NCBI RefSeq assembly: GCF_016428915.1
Contig: NZ_JAELTP010000033.1
Span: 1-52,441 of the forward strand
Reading direction: 5' to 3'
DNA from: Pandoraea sp. ASV26
GTDB lineage: Bacteria > Pseudomonadota > Gammaproteobacteria > Burkholderiales > Burkholderiaceae
Length of the DNA: 52,441 nt
Part shown: one piece after another, positions 1 to 10,581 of the stretch
How positions within the stretch are numbered: the stretch's first letter is position 1
How the letters are laid out: the number at the start of each line of letters is the position of its first letter
The notes under the pieces: model-generated
What the model saw: the letters and a program-made list of their open reading frames with translations, nothing else
Databases searched by the model: none
Told to the model about the DNA's origin: nothing
Translations under genes and position numbers: made by a program

Positions 1-486
1 ACCGCCGTCGGGGTACAGGTTCACACGCACATGCGTCGCCGCGCGCTGGCTGGTGATCGCATGGTAGTGATGCGAATTGCCCTGCAACGTGGTCGAGGCA
101 AGCAGTTCGAACCACTCGGCGGTCTCGTCCGGTGCGCCGTCCAGGCTGTAGCAGCCCTCAAGGGACGCGGCCGGCGGGAAGTTGCCCGTGAAGTGGCTGG
201 TGTCCAGATCGACACCAAACAACACGCCCGGACGCGCCAGCTTGACCACACACCAGTCATAACCGTTCACGCGCTTGCGACGCGTCTCCCAACCATCCAT
301 CCACTTGCCGTTGTCGTCGTACTTGCCAGGGATGAAGACGGCCGGATCGGGATTGAGCATGCGCTCTTTGGCCGCGAAGAACTCGTCGCTGGCCTCAAGT
401 GCCTGCGCACCCAGGCGCGGATCGGCCAGATTGACGTAACGGCGCACAAATTCCGGTGCGTTCGGGTCTTGCGGGGCGAGGGCCAT
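1..486 (-). CDS. alc: Allantoicase, N-terminal part (cut by left edge)
   Basis: Allantoicase hydrolyses allantoate to ureidoglycolate and urea in the cytoplasm. The frame starts at the ATG at 486, preceded by AGGAG at good spacing, and stays open for 162 codons to the window edge, so the C-terminal half is missing. The product starts [19 protein letters not shown] and contains the family-typical stretches [29 protein letters not shown] and SHHYHAIT, which fit the first of the two allantoicase beta-sandwich domains. It lies downstream of puuE and uraD on the same strand, so three consecutive steps of purine-ring degradation are encoded together. About 120 nt with a short palindrome separate it from uraD. 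Family assignment is by recognition of conserved residues and context. Confidence 0.9.
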   Translation of the reverse strand, partial: MALAPQDPNAPEFVRRYVNLADPRLGAQALEASDEFFAAKERMLNPDPAVFIPGKYDDNGKWMDGWETRRKRVNGYDWCVVKLARPGVLFGVDLDTSHFTGNFPPAASLEGCYSLDGAPDETAEWFELLASTTLQGNSHHYHAITSQRAATHVRVNLYPDGG

Positions 487-549
487 GCCAACTCCTGATG
501 ATTCGGTAAAGTCTGAAACGGTAACTACGATGATAAGTTGATACGCGCT

Positions 550-567
550 GGCAGACGGACGTCTGCC
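550..567. promoter_or_regulatory. Short palindrome between uraD and alc
   Basis: A perfect 7-bp inverted repeat, GGCAGAC (550-556) and GTCTGCC (561-567), is separated by GGAC. It sits in the roughly 120-nt gap between the uraD stop and the alc start. No T-run follows on the minus strand, so it is not a convincing terminator. It could be an operator or a processing hairpin within the puuE-uraD-alc transcript. The role is inferred from position only. Confidence 0.3.
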
Positions 568-606
568 CTATCGGTTCGCGCCTTGGACGCTTTGCCGCTC
601 AATCGC

Positions 607-1140
607 TTAATCGCGCACCAAATCCTCCAAACGGAATCCCGCGATTCGGAAGATCTGCCGCAGACAGGTTTCGATCTCGTCCGCCCGGCTGTTTTCAAGT
701 CGGGCAGCAAAGTTTTCGATGATGCTCGTACGCGTATGACCACGCACGGCCAGAATGTACGGGAAACCGAACTTGGCCTTATACGCCGCATTGAGTTCGG
801 TCAGACGCCCGAATTCTTCAGCGCTGCACTGATCGAGGCCCGCGCCCGCCTGTTCGCGCGTGGACTCCGCCGTCAGCTCACCACGCACTGCCGCCTTACC
901 CGCCAACTCCGGGTGAGCCCGAATGAGATCGAGTTGCGGGCCTTCCCCCGCATCGATCACCGCCTGGCACATCGCGTCGTGCAATGCATTGACAGTCGCA
1001 AACGGCCGGTCCTCCCAGGCCGCTTCAGCCACCCACGGGGAATGCTCGAAAATGCCATCGAGCGCAGCGACGAACTCAGCTCGCGGCAGCGCCGACAGCT
1101 CGGCAACGGTACGTTGGGTCATAGGCAACGGGGCGTTCAT
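607..1140 (-). CDS. uraD: OHCU decarboxylase
   Basis: This 177-aa enzyme decarboxylates 2-oxo-4-hydroxy-4-carboxy-5-ureidoimidazoline to S-allantoin, the last step of urate oxidation. Hallmarks are RAHPELAGKAA at residues 74-84 (His76 of the HPE motif is the expected catalytic residue), the S-x-x-EQ-x-x-AGL block at 93-102 and FGFPYILAVRG at 124-134. Length is normal for the single-domain bacterial form. The ATG at 1140 is preceded by AGGAG at about 8 nt, which favours it over the internal ATG at codon 7. It lies between puuE and alc on the same strand, which agrees with allantoin production feeding the neighbouring enzymes. Confidence 0.95.
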   Translation of the reverse strand: MNAPLPMTQRTVAELSALPRAEFVAALDGIFEHSPWVAEAAWEDRPFATVNALHDAMCQAVIDAGEGPQLDLIRAHPELAGKAAVRGELTAESTREQAGAGLDQCSAEEFGRLTELNAAYKAKFGFPYILAVRGHTRTSIIENFAARLENSRADEIETCLRQIFRIAGFRLEDLVRD

Positions 1141-1275
1141 TTACCGCTCTCCTGAAGAACAAAGGTGGCGCCCCGCTGCACTCCTCGCACAGCCCGATGA
1201 CGCCTGTCGGATTCCATTTCAATACCAGCAAACTACGCCGCTCCAGACGCAGTCGCCTCACTCATCCTCACGGGC

Positions 1276-2220
1276 TCATGCCGCCACGAACGGATGACGC
1301 TCCTGCCAGTGGCGTGCCACGTCAATGCGACGGCACACCCACACGCGATCATGTTTCTCAATGTGATCGAGAAAGCGCTGTAACGCAGCAAACCGCCCGG
1401 GACGGCCCAACAACCGGCAATGCATGCCGATCGACAACATCTTCGGGGCCTCGTCCCCTTCGGCGTACAGGACGTCGAAGGCATCGCGCAGATAGTGGAA
1501 GAAGTGGTCCGCCGTGTTGAAACCCTGCGGCGCCGCGAATCGCATGTCGTTGGAGTCAAGCGTGTACGGCACGACAAGATGCGGTTTGACCTCGCCATCG
1601 CTGGTCTGCACCTGCGTCCAGAACGGCAGGTCGTCGCCATAGTTGTCAGAGTCGTATACAAACCCACCCTGCTCGACTACCAGACGACGCGTATTGGGAC
1701 TGTCACGGCCCGTGTACCAACCGAGCGGCGCACTCCCCGTCATTTCCTTGAAGATGTCGATGGCGATGCGCATGTGCTCGCGCTCCGTCGCCTCATCGAT
1801 GTTCTGATAGTGAATCCACCGCCAGCCATGACACGCAATCTCATGCCCCAACGCCTGAAATGCCGCCGTCACTTCCGGATGGCGTTGCATCGCCATCGCC
1901 ACGCCAAAGACGGTCAACGGCAACCCTCGACGCTCGAACTCACGCAAGATGCGCCACACGCCCGCACGTGAACCGTATTCGTAGATGGACTCCATGCTCA
2001 TGTGCCGCGCCTCGTAAGCCGCCGCACCAATGATCTCGGACAGGAACTGCTCGGACGCGCGATCTCCATGCAACACGCAGTTCTCGCCCCCCTCCTCGTA
2101 ATTCAGCACAAACTGGACGGCAATGCGCGCACGCCCCGGCCAGTCGGCAAACGGTACATGACGCCCATATCCGATCAGGTCGCGGGGGTAGTCCTTGGAA
2201 CTTGCGATGTTGCTGGCCAT
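1276..2220 (-). CDS. puuE: Allantoinase of the polysaccharide-deacetylase family (PuuE type)
   Basis: A 314-aa enzyme that opens the hydantoin ring of allantoin to give allantoate. It belongs to the NodB-like deacetylase fold, not the amidohydrolase AllB family. Visible markers are YPRDLIGYG near the N-terminus, NYEEGGENCVLHGD at 40-53 and HEIACHGWRWIHY at 126-138; these residues are typical of PuuE. It is the first gene of the minus-strand set puuE-uraD-alc, 135 nt upstream of uraD, with a long non-coding region before it that should hold the promoter. The pathway is ordered so that its product allantoate is the substrate of Alc. Start ATG at 2220; an AAGGAT stretch lies a little far upstream. 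Confidence 0.95.
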   Translation of the reverse strand: MASNIASSKDYPRDLIGYGRHVPFADWPGRARIAVQFVLNYEEGGENCVLHGDRASEQFLSEIIGAAAYEARHMSMESIYEYGSRAGVWRILREFERRGLPLTVFGVAMAMQRHPEVTAAFQALGHEIACHGWRWIHYQNIDEATEREHMRIAIDIFKEMTGSAPLGWYTGRDSPNTRRLVVEQGGFVYDSDNYGDDLPFWTQVQTSDGEVKPHLVVPYTLDSNDMRFAAPQGFNTADHFFHYLRDAFDVLYAEGDEAPKMLSIGMHCRLLGRPGRFAALQRFLDHIEKHDRVWVCRRIDVARHWQERHPFVAA

Positions 2221-2567
2221 GATGTCTTGGCATCCTTGTGATGGCGAAACGATCGAAGCAGTGTAGCCAAATCAACCCGCGCAAACATAGCCATATTCAG
2301 ATATTCAGGCTGCGGCTGGACGTATAGTCGCCCCGCCATCGCGGCACGCGGCCACCCCGGCCGCTCGGCCCAATACGCCCCGAAGCCATCATCAACCACT
2401 CACTCCGAAGAACGTCAAATTCATCGAAATACCGGGCAAAAACCCTTAAACCTCACAGAATTCACAACAAAACGACCAACCAACAAAAAAGCACGCCGGG
2501 CCGTCGAAGCGACCCGGCGTGCTTTCGTTTGCCGTGTTTTTGCTTTTTCCGGGCGTCCAGCCCAGCG
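2221..2567. other. Non-coding region between ldcA and puuE
   Basis: About 350 nt without a credible gene. The right part holds the strong terminator at 2488-2525. The left part, next to puuE, is locally AT-rich (around 2280-2310, with a repeated ATATTCAG) and should contain the puuE promoter, although no clear -35/-10 pair could be fixed by eye. A short reading frame at 2175-2399 overlaps puuE and has no family-like features. Confidence 0.5.
2488..2525 (-). terminator. Rho-independent terminator after ldcA
   Basis: A perfect 13-bp stem, AAAGCACGCCGGG (2488-2500) and CCCGGCGTGCTTT (2513-2525), encloses a 12-nt loop. On the minus strand the stem is followed by a run of six T. This is a classic intrinsic terminator ending the tadA-ldcA transcript, 43 nt past the ldcA stop. 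Confidence 0.9.
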
Positions 2568-4126
<1,559 letters not shown>

Positions 4127-4217
4127 CTATTCTCGCACAGCCCCCCGCGACCGCCACGCCTCACGCCCCATTCCGTCACTGCCGATTTCCGGCCCCCGAT
4201 GCGCCATCTCGCCCTGA

Positions 4218-5528
4218 CTACGCCATCGCAGCGGTCGGCGCGCTGCGCTTGCGATACAGCACAAGCGTCGCAATCAATCCGCACACGGCCGCGAAGGTCA
4301 TCCACCAGCCCGGCGCCGCCTTATTGCCCGACAGACTAATGAGCGCCGTCGCCACCGCCGGGGTGAAACCGCCGAAAATCGCCGTCGCCAGACTGTACGC
4401 CAGCGAGAATCCCGCCGTGCGCACGTCGACCGGCATGATCTCGGTCAGCGCCACCACCATCGCACCGTTGTAACTCGCATAGAGAAACGACAGCCACAGC
4501 TCGACGATCAGCATCTTGCCGAACGTCGGCGCCACAACCAGCCACGCCATCGTGGGATAGGCCGTGAGAATGGTGAGCACGGTGAAGACGATCAACAACG
4601 GCCGCCGCCCGATGCGATCGGACAACGCCCCCATCACCGGCAACCAGATGAAGTTGGAAACCCCCACGCAGAAGGTGACGACCAGCGCGTCGGTCGTCGA
4701 GAGCTTGAGCACCGATTTGCCGAACGTCGGCGTGTAGACGGTGATCAGGTAGAACGACACGGTCGTCATCGCCACCAACATGGTGCCGGCCACGACCAGC
4801 CCCCAGTTCTTGACCATCGACCGGAAGATCTCTCGCGTGCTCGGGCGATGCTTGCGCGCGAGAAATACCTCGGTCTCCTGCAACGAACGCCGGATGACGA
4901 ACAAGACCGGCACGATCAGGCAACCGATGAAGAACGGCACGCGCCAGCCCCAGTCCGCCACCTGCCCCGGGGTGAGCCACCTGTTGAGCAGATACCCCAG
5001 CAGCGCCGCCACGATGATCGCGACCTGCTGGCTCGCCGACTGCCAACTCACGTAAAAGCCTTTGTGACCCGGCGTCGCCATCTCCGACAGGTAGACAGAC
5101 ACGCCGCCCAACTCCACGCCCGCCGAGAACCCCTGCAACAACCGGCCGATCAGCACCAGCAGCGGTGCCGCATACCCGATCGTGGCAAATCCCGGAACGA
5201 ACGCGATGAGAATGGTGCCCATCGCCATGATGGACAAGGTAACGATCAGCCCCCGACGTCGCCCGATCCGGTCGACGTACGCGCCCAGAATGATGGCGCC
5301 CAATGGCCGCATCAGGAAGCCCGCGCCAAAGGTCATGAAGGTGAGCATCAGCGACGCAAATTCGTCGCCCGACGGAAAGAACGTCGCGGAGATGTAGGTG
5401 GCGTAAAAGCCAAACAGGAAGAAGTCGAACATCTCCATGAAATTGCCACACGTGACGCGAATCACGGTGGCAACTTTCGATGGAGAGGCATGCGGAACCG
5501 ACGCAGGATTTACAGGGCTGGTAGCCAT
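4218..5528 (-). CDS. MFS proton symporter, citrate/tricarballylate type (MHS family)
   Basis: A 436-aa inner-membrane carrier with about 12 hydrophobic segments. The region [19 protein letters not shown], the loop [14 protein letters not shown] between TM2 and TM3, and [19 protein letters not shown] closely resemble citrate-proton symporters and the tricarballylate carrier TcuC of the metabolite:H+ symporter family. A second [11 protein letters not shown] loop marks the start of the C-terminal half. The ATG at 5528 is chosen because GGAG lies about 10 nt upstream and the N-terminal helix starts soon after; the frame itself opens at 5624. No tcuA/tcuB partners are nearby. Substrate (citrate, aconitate, tricarballylate or another carboxylate) is inferred from family only. 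Confidence 0.85.
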   Translation of the reverse strand: MATSPVNPASVPHASPSKVATVIRVTCGNFMEMFDFFLFGFYATYISATFFPSGDEFASLMLTFMTFGAGFLMRPLGAIILGAYVDRIGRRRGLIVTLSIMAMGTILIAFVPGFATIGYAAPLLVLIGRLLQGFSAGVELGGVSVYLSEMATPGHKGFYVSWQSASQQVAIIVAALLGYLLNRWLTPGQVADWGWRVPFFIGCLIVPVLFVIRRSLQETEVFLARKHRPSTREIFRSMVKNWGLVVAGTMLVAMTTVSFYLITVYTPTFGKSVLKLSTTDALVVTFCVGVSNFIWLPVMGALSDRIGRRPLLIVFTVLTILTAYPTMAWLVVAPTFGKMLIVELWLSFLYASYNGAMVVALTEIMPVDVRTAGFSLAYSLATAIFGGFTPAVATALISLSGNKAAPGWWMTFAAVCGLIATLVLYRKRSAPTAAMA

Positions 5529-5644
5529 GGCGTTGACGTCTCCGGACAGGATGTTGCTCAAGATAGCACTTGATTGAACGCCCGGACACCATCTTCGACC
5601 CTTGATGATGGCGCCGCCCCGCAAAGCGCCTGTTACCGCATATT

Positions 5645-6448
5645 TCAGTCCCAGGCCGGGGCAAGCGACGCCGGATTGGCCTGACGCTCGTTGCGATCCA
5701 GCGTGGCAATCTCCGCCATGTCCTCATCGCTCAGACGCAGGTCGCACGCCTTCATGTTGCTCGCCAGATTCTCACGCTTGGTCGACGACGGAATGACGGC
5801 AAACCCCTGCTGCATCGCCCACGCCAGCGCGACCTGTGCCGTGGTCGCCCCGTGCTTGCCGGCAATCTTCACCAGCACCGGGTCGTTCAGCACTTTGCCA
5901 TAAGCCAACGTCATGTACGACGTGACGGGCACCCCCTGCGAGCGGGCAAACTCGGCCAGCTTGCGGTTTTGCAGATACGGGCTCAGTTCGATCTGGTTGG
6001 TCGCCAGCTCACCCGGCCCGACAATGCCGATGGCCTGCTCAAGCAGCGCGATGGTGAAGTTGGACACGCCGATCGCACGCGTGAGGCCCTGCTCGCGCGC
6101 CTCGCGCAACGCGCCCAGATACTCCTGCATCGACACCGCATTCGCAGGCGACGGCCAGTGAATCAGCGTGAGATCGACCCGATCGGTGCCAAGCTTCGAC
6201 AGACTGTCCTTCAGGCTCGGGATCAACTTGTCGCGGGAGAAATTGTCGACCCAGATCTTGGTCGTCAGATACAGCTCGTCACGCTTGACGTTCGATGCGG
6301 CCAGCGCGCGGCCAATGTCAGCCTCGTTTTCGTAGATCTGCGCCGTGTCGATGGCGCGGTAGCCCAATTCCAGCGCATGGGTGACGGTATCGAATACGGT
6401 TTGGCCCTTGAGACGGAACGTGCCGAGGCCGAAGGCGGGAAGACTCAT
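5645..6448 (-). CDS. dkgB: Aldo-keto reductase, 2,5-diketo-D-gluconate reductase B type
   Basis: A 267-aa NADPH-dependent aldo-keto reductase, exactly the length of E. coli DkgB. The AKR tetrad is visible as Asp34 ([11 protein letters not shown]), Tyr39, Lys64 (TTKIW) and His97 (TLIHWPSP); the phosphate-binding end [11 protein letters not shown] is near residue 220. The ATG at 6448 has AGGAG about 8 nt upstream and gives the family start [12 protein letters not shown]; the longer open frame to 6586 is unlikely. Members reduce diketogluconate, methylglyoxal and beta-keto esters, so the physiological substrate is open. Same strand as the MFS carrier, 117 nt upstream of it. Confidence 0.9.
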   Translation of the reverse strand: MSLPAFGLGTFRLKGQTVFDTVTHALELGYRAIDTAQIYENEADIGRALAASNVKRDELYLTTKIWVDNFSRDKLIPSLKDSLSKLGTDRVDLTLIHWPSPANAVSMQEYLGALREAREQGLTRAIGVSNFTIALLEQAIGIVGPGELATNQIELSPYLQNRKLAEFARSQGVPVTSYMTLAYGKVLNDPVLVKIAGKHGATTAQVALAWAMQQGFAVIPSSTKRENLASNMKACDLRLSDEDMAEIATLDRNERQANPASLAPAWD

Positions 6449-6633
6449 GAATGCAACTCCTGTCGAAAACGTCATGCCAAAAAAATCAACGTCGGTTGAA
6501 CGGCTTGACTGAAGACCACAGTGTGTCGGATTCCCGCTCGCGCCAAAAGTCCCCGCCGACGCACAAGATTCGTGCGCCGGATTCACAAATCAACGCGACT
6601 CAGGTTGTCTGCCTCTGCAATCAGGATGACGGC

Positions 6634-7305
6634 CTAGATGACGGCGCGTGCAAGGAAGCCGACGTCTTCGCGCGCCATCGCCTTGATTTCGTTACGTGTC
6701 GTGAGAATGTGCGCTTCGAGCATCGAGACGACCGCCGTCACGTCGCGACGCCGGCATGCCGCCAGAATCTGGTAGTGATCGTGCTGCGGTTTCTCTTTGC
6801 CGGTGGCCTGCGACATCGCCAGGTGCGAATATCGGTCGGTATTCAGGCAATACTCCTCGATCAGCACCCGCAAGCGCCGGTTATTGGCCGGTGCCGAGAG
6901 CGCCAGATGGAATCGCCGGTTGTACTCGGCCCATTCCGACACGACTTCCGATGCCGAGTAGTCCGCGAGAATCTGCTCCATGACCTGAAAGTCACGCTCG
7001 GCCATATTGGGCACGGCAAGCTTGGCGGCGTGGCATTCAAGCGCCACACGGATATCGAGCAACTCGCACAACTGCTCGAGATTCATGCTCGCCACCGTCG
7101 CCCCGCGATTCAGATGGTGCGTGACCAATCCCTCCGCTTCCAACTGCCGCAAGGCTTCGCGCACCGGGACTCGGCTCGCGTTGAAGCGCTCAGCCAAGGC
7201 TTCCTGGCGCAATTGATACCCACCCGGGAGCACGCCACTCAAGATCTCGTCTCGAAGCGTGTCGCGGATGGCCTGATGTAGGGCTTGGGGTCCGGGCGTT
7301 CGCAT
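6634..7305 (-). CDS. GntR-family regulator with FCD ligand domain
   Basis: A 223-aa transcription factor. The winged helix is at about 12-70 (LRQEALAERFNASRVPVREA, then LRQLEAEGLV). The C-terminal FCD helical bundle (80-210) shows the usual metal-site residues: Asn129/His133 in YNRRFHLAL, His177 in HDHYQI and His199 in LEAHI, so it probably senses a small carboxylate or similar ligand through a bound metal. It is transcribed divergently from the ABC importer operon. The shared 260-nt gap contains four GGATCC-centred boxes that I take as its operators. It could also control the dkgB/MFS genes downstream on its own strand, 185 nt away. Confidence 0.9.
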   Translation of the reverse strand: MRTPGPQALHQAIRDTLRDEILSGVLPGGYQLRQEALAERFNASRVPVREALRQLEAEGLVTHHLNRGATVASMNLEQLCELLDIRVALECHAAKLAVPNMAERDFQVMEQILADYSASEVVSEWAEYNRRFHLALSAPANNRRLRVLIEEYCLNTDRYSHLAMSQATGKEKPQHDHYQILAACRRRDVTAVVSMLEAHILTTRNEIKAMAREDVGFLARAVI

Positions 7306-7344
7306 GGCGCGATTAGAGCATATTTTTTACCCATATTGCGATTC

Positions 7345-7420
7345 TGGATCCAATCGTCTAGCATTGGATCCAATATATTACTTTGGATCCAAAAACGGAT
7401 ATCATCCGCCTTCTGGATCC
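7345..7420. promoter_or_regulatory. Array of four GGATCC-centred palindromic boxes
   Basis: Four boxes lie in the divergent gap: TGGATCCAA (7345-7353), ATTGGATCCAAT (7363-7374, perfect palindrome), TTTGGATCCAAA (7382-7393, perfect palindrome) and TGGATCC (7414-7420). Their centres are 20, 19 and 30 bp apart, close to two, two and three helical turns, so all could be bound on one DNA face. A further imperfect palindrome, CGGATATCATCCG, sits at 7396-7408. Position between a GntR/FCD gene and its likely target operon suggests operators for that regulator; binding is inferred. Confidence 0.65.
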
Positions 7421-7565
7421 GTTTCACCAGGGGAGACAGCGAGCGCAACGGCGACGGCCGATGCGTCGCACTCGCCTGAGCGCCGCTACCGCGACTCTGG
7501 ACGCACGGTCACGGGCCACAGCGCATCTTTCTCGCAGGCTCAACTGATTTTTTCGGGGGAAATCA

Positions 7566-8675
7566 ATGTCACTCAAACTTGGCAAGTGGATTGTGCCGGC
7601 CACCATGGCCCTCATGGCAAGCGCGTGGGCACACGCGGCCGACGACGTCGTCAATATGGGAGCCGTGCTCTCGCTGACCGGGGCGAACGCCACGGTGGGA
7701 GAAGACGTGCGCCGCGCCGTCTCGCTCGCCGTCGAAAAGGTGAACGCGCAAGGCGGCGTCCTGGGTAAGAAATTCGACGTCATCGTCGAAGACTCCGGCG
7801 GCAACGCCACGACCGCGCTCAACGCGGCGCGCAAGCTCGCCACCGTCGACAAGGTGCCCGTCGTGATCGGCGAGTATTCATCGGGGATCACGCTGCCGAT
7901 GGCGCAGTACCTCGTGAAGGAAGGTGTCACGCACATCAACATTGCCAGCACGAGCGTGAAGGTGAAGGATCTGGGCGCCACGTCGTTCAACCTCATCGGC
8001 CTGGAAAACCTCGGCAACAAGTTCTCTGCGGCCGACGCCTGGGCACTCGGCTACCGCAACGTTGCGCTGATCGCACCGAACAACGCTTACGGTCAGGGTG
8101 TCGCCCACGGCTTCCGCGAGGAGTTCGAGAAACTCGGCGGCAAGGTCGCCACGGAACTGCTCTATACGGCGGGTCAGTCCACGTATCGCCGCGAACTTCA
8201 GCAAGCGTCGCGCAGCAACCCCGATGCGTATATCTACACCGCCTACGGTCAGGAATCGGCGGTGCTCAACCGGGAAGCGTTTGAACTCGGCCTGCGCCAG
8301 AAACCCTGGTACGCCATTCTGCTGTCGATGAGCCTTTCGGACACCCCGGCGAACATCGCCAACGGCCAACTCGGCATGGAAGTCGGGTCGGTGCAGGGCG
8401 CGAACGGCAAGGCCTACGTCGAGGCTTTCCAGGCAAAGTACGGCCAGGCACCGAAGACGTCATACACCGGCTATGCGTATGACGCCGTGTTGCTTACCGC
8501 TGCGGCCATCAACAAGGCGAAGTCGACGCAGCCGGCTGCCGTGCAGACCGCGCTCAAGGAAGTCGGCAAGAATTTCGCCGGCGTGACGGGCCCGATCACG
8601 TTCGATGCGGATCGTCAGCGCATCGACCCGCCCTACGCGAAGCTCAAGTACGACGGCAAGGTAGTACCGCGCTAA
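7566..8675 (+). CDS. Branched-chain amino acid/amide-type ABC substrate-binding protein
   Basis: A 369-aa periplasmic binding protein (type 1 fold, LivJ/LivK-like). Residues 1-24 form a signal peptide ending AWAHA, followed by ADDVVNMGAVLSLTGANATVG. Family markers include INAQGG-like KVNAQGGVLGKK, VVIGEYSSG, and NNAYGQGVAHGFREEFEKLGG. GGGGGA precedes the ATG. It is the first gene of a five-gene HAAT importer operon and faces the GntR gene and the GGATCC boxes. The ligand cannot be read from sequence: amino acids, urea, amides and aromatic acids are all known for this family. Confidence 0.92.
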   Translation: MSLKLGKWIVPATMALMASAWAHAADDVVNMGAVLSLTGANATVGEDVRRAVSLAVEKVNAQGGVLGKKFDVIVEDSGGNATTALNAARKLATVDKVPVVIGEYSSGITLPMAQYLVKEGVTHINIASTSVKVKDLGATSFNLIGLENLGNKFSAADAWALGYRNVALIAPNNAYGQGVAHGFREEFEKLGGKVATELLYTAGQSTYRRELQQASRSNPDAYIYTAYGQESAVLNREAFELGLRQKPWYAILLSMSLSDTPANIANGQLGMEVGSVQGANGKAYVEAFQAKYGQAPKTSYTGYAYDAVLLTAAAINKAKSTQPAAVQTALKEVGKNFAGVTGPITFDADRQRIDPPYAKLKYDGKVVPR

Positions 8676-8704
8676 TCATCGGCGAATCATCGCCATGCGT
8701 TCAC

Positions 8705-8745
8705 GCGGCATCGGCAGCACCTCAGCGAGGTCTGGCCGATGCCGC
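8705..8745 (+). promoter_or_regulatory. Stable intercistronic stem-loop between binding protein and permease genes
   Basis: An 11-bp perfect stem, GCGGCATCGGC (8705-8715) with GCCGATGCCGC (8735-8745), encloses a second 5-bp stem ACCTC (8719-8723)/GAGGT (8727-8731) with a 3-nt loop. There is no T-run after it. Such hairpins between a binding protein gene and its permease genes often stabilise the upstream mRNA and lower downstream expression; that role is inferred here. Confidence 0.55.
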
Positions 8746-8798
8746 GACCGACGGCTGCACCCTCACTGGCACCTCACGGTGCCAACGCTTCACCGCGG

Positions 8799-9701
8799 AT
8801 GACTTCCATGCTCCAACTTCTCGTTGATACGCTTTTACGCGCGTCCGATCTGGCTCTGATTGCCCTCGGGCTGTCCATGGTCTACGGGCTCGTCAAATTC
8901 CCCAACATCGCCCATGTGCAATACGCCATGGTCGGTGCTTACGTCACGTACGCGATGTTCGCCATGCGCGTACCGCTTGTCGCCGCGCTGGCCATCGCCG
9001 CGCTCGCGACCGGCATTCTCACGCTGGCAATGCATCGCCTCGTGTTTCGCCGGCTGCTGCGTGGCGGCCCGGCCATCGCCATGATCGGCTCGCTCGCCGT
9101 CTCGATGCTGGCCATTGCCTGCTGCCAGGGTTTTGCCGGTTCGTTTCCGAAGATGTTCAATCTGCCACTGACACCTCCGATGGTGCTCGGCGACGCGCGT
9201 ATCACAGACGTTCAGCTCTACTCGGTCGCCACGACCGTTGCGCTGCTCGTGGTATTCGCGCTGGTGCTCTTCTACACCCGTGCCGGACGCGCCATGCGCG
9301 CCCTCGCCACCAACCCCGCGCTGGCGGCCGCGTCGGGGCTCAACGCCGAGTGGATCACACGCGGCGTGACGTTCGCATCGGGGGCGGTCGCCGGGCTGGG
9401 CGGCGGGCTGCTCGCCCTGTCGGCCGGCGCCCATGTGCAACTCGGCAACGACATGCTGCTGCCCGTGTTCGCCGCCGCGATTCTCGGCGGTCTGGGCAAT
9501 CCGCTCGGCGCTGTGGCCGGCGCCGTGCTGATCGCCCTCACGGAAACGCTGGTCACCAACCTGAATTTCGGGCCGATGCTGGGTCAGGCCGTCGCCTTCC
9601 TCCCGGTCGGCTACATCAACGCCGGGGCGTTCCTGATCCTGCTGCTGGCACTGCTCTTCAAGCCTTACGGGCTGTTCGATCGCGAGGTACGCCGTGTTTG
9701 A
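8799..9701 (+). CDS. livH: HAAT ABC importer permease, LivH type
   Basis: A roughly 300-aa inner-membrane permease with about 8 hydrophobic helices. LGLSMVYGLVKFPNIAHVQ near the N-terminus and AVAGAVLIALTETLVT-like C-terminal helices match LivH, which is the first of the two permease subunits. Starts at 8799 or 8808 are both possible; neither has a strong ribosome site, and the open frame extends to 8739. The C-terminus overlaps the start of livM by 8 nt, so the two subunits are probably made by coupled translation. Confidence 0.9.
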   Translation: MTSMLQLLVDTLLRASDLALIALGLSMVYGLVKFPNIAHVQYAMVGAYVTYAMFAMRVPLVAALAIAALATGILTLAMHRLVFRRLLRGGPAIAMIGSLAVSMLAIACCQGFAGSFPKMFNLPLTPPMVLGDARITDVQLYSVATTVALLVVFALVLFYTRAGRAMRALATNPALAAASGLNAEWITRGVTFASGAVAGLGGGLLALSAGAHVQLGNDMLLPVFAAAILGGLGNPLGAVAGAVLIALTETLVTNLNFGPMLGQAVAFLPVGYINAGAFLILLLALLFKPYGLFDREVRRV

Positions 9702-10581
9702 ATTCATTGTCGCCACCCTCACGGTGGCGGGTATCTACGGCATCATGGCCCTCGGCCTGAACCTGCAAGCGGGCTACGCCGGACTGCTCAACTTCGGCCA
9801 CATCGCGTTCGCCGGGCTGGGCGCCTACGCCACCGGCATCACGATGCAGGCGGGCGGCTCGCCGCTCACTGGCATGGCCATCGGCGTGATTCTGGCGGTC
9901 GCACTCGGCGCGGGCATCGCCCGTCTGGGACGCCAACTCGGTGCCGACTACTGGGGCATCGCCACGCTGGCTGTGGCGGAAATCCTGCGCACGATCGCCA
10001 CCAACGAGGGATGGCTGACCGGTGGGGCAAACGGCATCAGCCCGATCCCGATGCTGTTCGACACCCTGCCCCGTCCCTATGACACGCTGGCGTTTCTCGC
10101 ACTCGTGCTTGGCGTGATGCTGGCATTCACCTGGTTGACGAAACGACTCGCTGACGGCCGCTTCGGTCGCGCATTGCGTGTCATGCGAGAAGAGCCGAAG
10201 CTCGCGGCCTGCTTCGGCTACAACCTTCGCTCGCTCAAGTCGCGCGCCGTGATGACGAGCGCCGCCGTCACCGCCGTGGCCGGTTCGCTGTACGCGCACT
10301 ACATGAGCTTCACCGGGCCTGACTATCTGCTGTCCTCGGAGACGTTTGCGCTCTGGACAATCCTGATGATCGGCGGCATCGGCAACGTGTGGGGGGTGCT
10401 CGTCGGCACGGCAGTGGTGCAAGGGGCCTACACCCTCGTGCCATTTGCCAAGGACTATTTGCATTTCAGCTCGGACAGCGCTGGCGCGTTGCGTCTGGGC
10501 GTGATCGGCCTGATTCTGCTGGCATGCCTGATGTGGCGCAGCGAGGGCCTTGTTCCGGAAAAACTTAGGAAGATGTCATGA
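9694..10581 (+). CDS. livM: HAAT ABC importer permease, LivM type
   Basis: A 295-aa second permease subunit. The N-terminal stretch YGIMALGLNLQAGYAGLLNF is the typical LivM entry motif, and LAACFGYNLRSLKSRAVMTS is the cytoplasmic loop that contacts the ATPase. It starts with GTG at 9694 inside the end of livH and ends TCATGA, so its stop overlaps the livG ATG. Together with livH it forms the membrane channel of the importer. Confidence 0.92.
   Translation: MFEFIVATLTVAGIYGIMALGLNLQAGYAGLLNFGHIAFAGLGAYATGITMQAGGSPLTGMAIGVILAVALGAGIARLGRQLGADYWGIATLAVAEILRTIATNEGWLTGGANGISPIPMLFDTLPRPYDTLAFLALVLGVMLAFTWLTKRLADGRFGRALRVMREEPKLAACFGYNLRSLKSRAVMTSAAVTAVAGSLYAHYMSFTGPDYLLSSETFALWTILMIGGIGNVWGVLVGTAVVQGAYTLVPFAKDYLHFSSDSAGALRLGVIGLILLACLMWRSEGLVPEKLRKMS

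Noticed and set aside
2175-2399. Small minus-strand frame overlapping the puuE start.
   Set aside because: It overlaps the start of puuE in another frame and shows no family features; the region is more likely a promoter.
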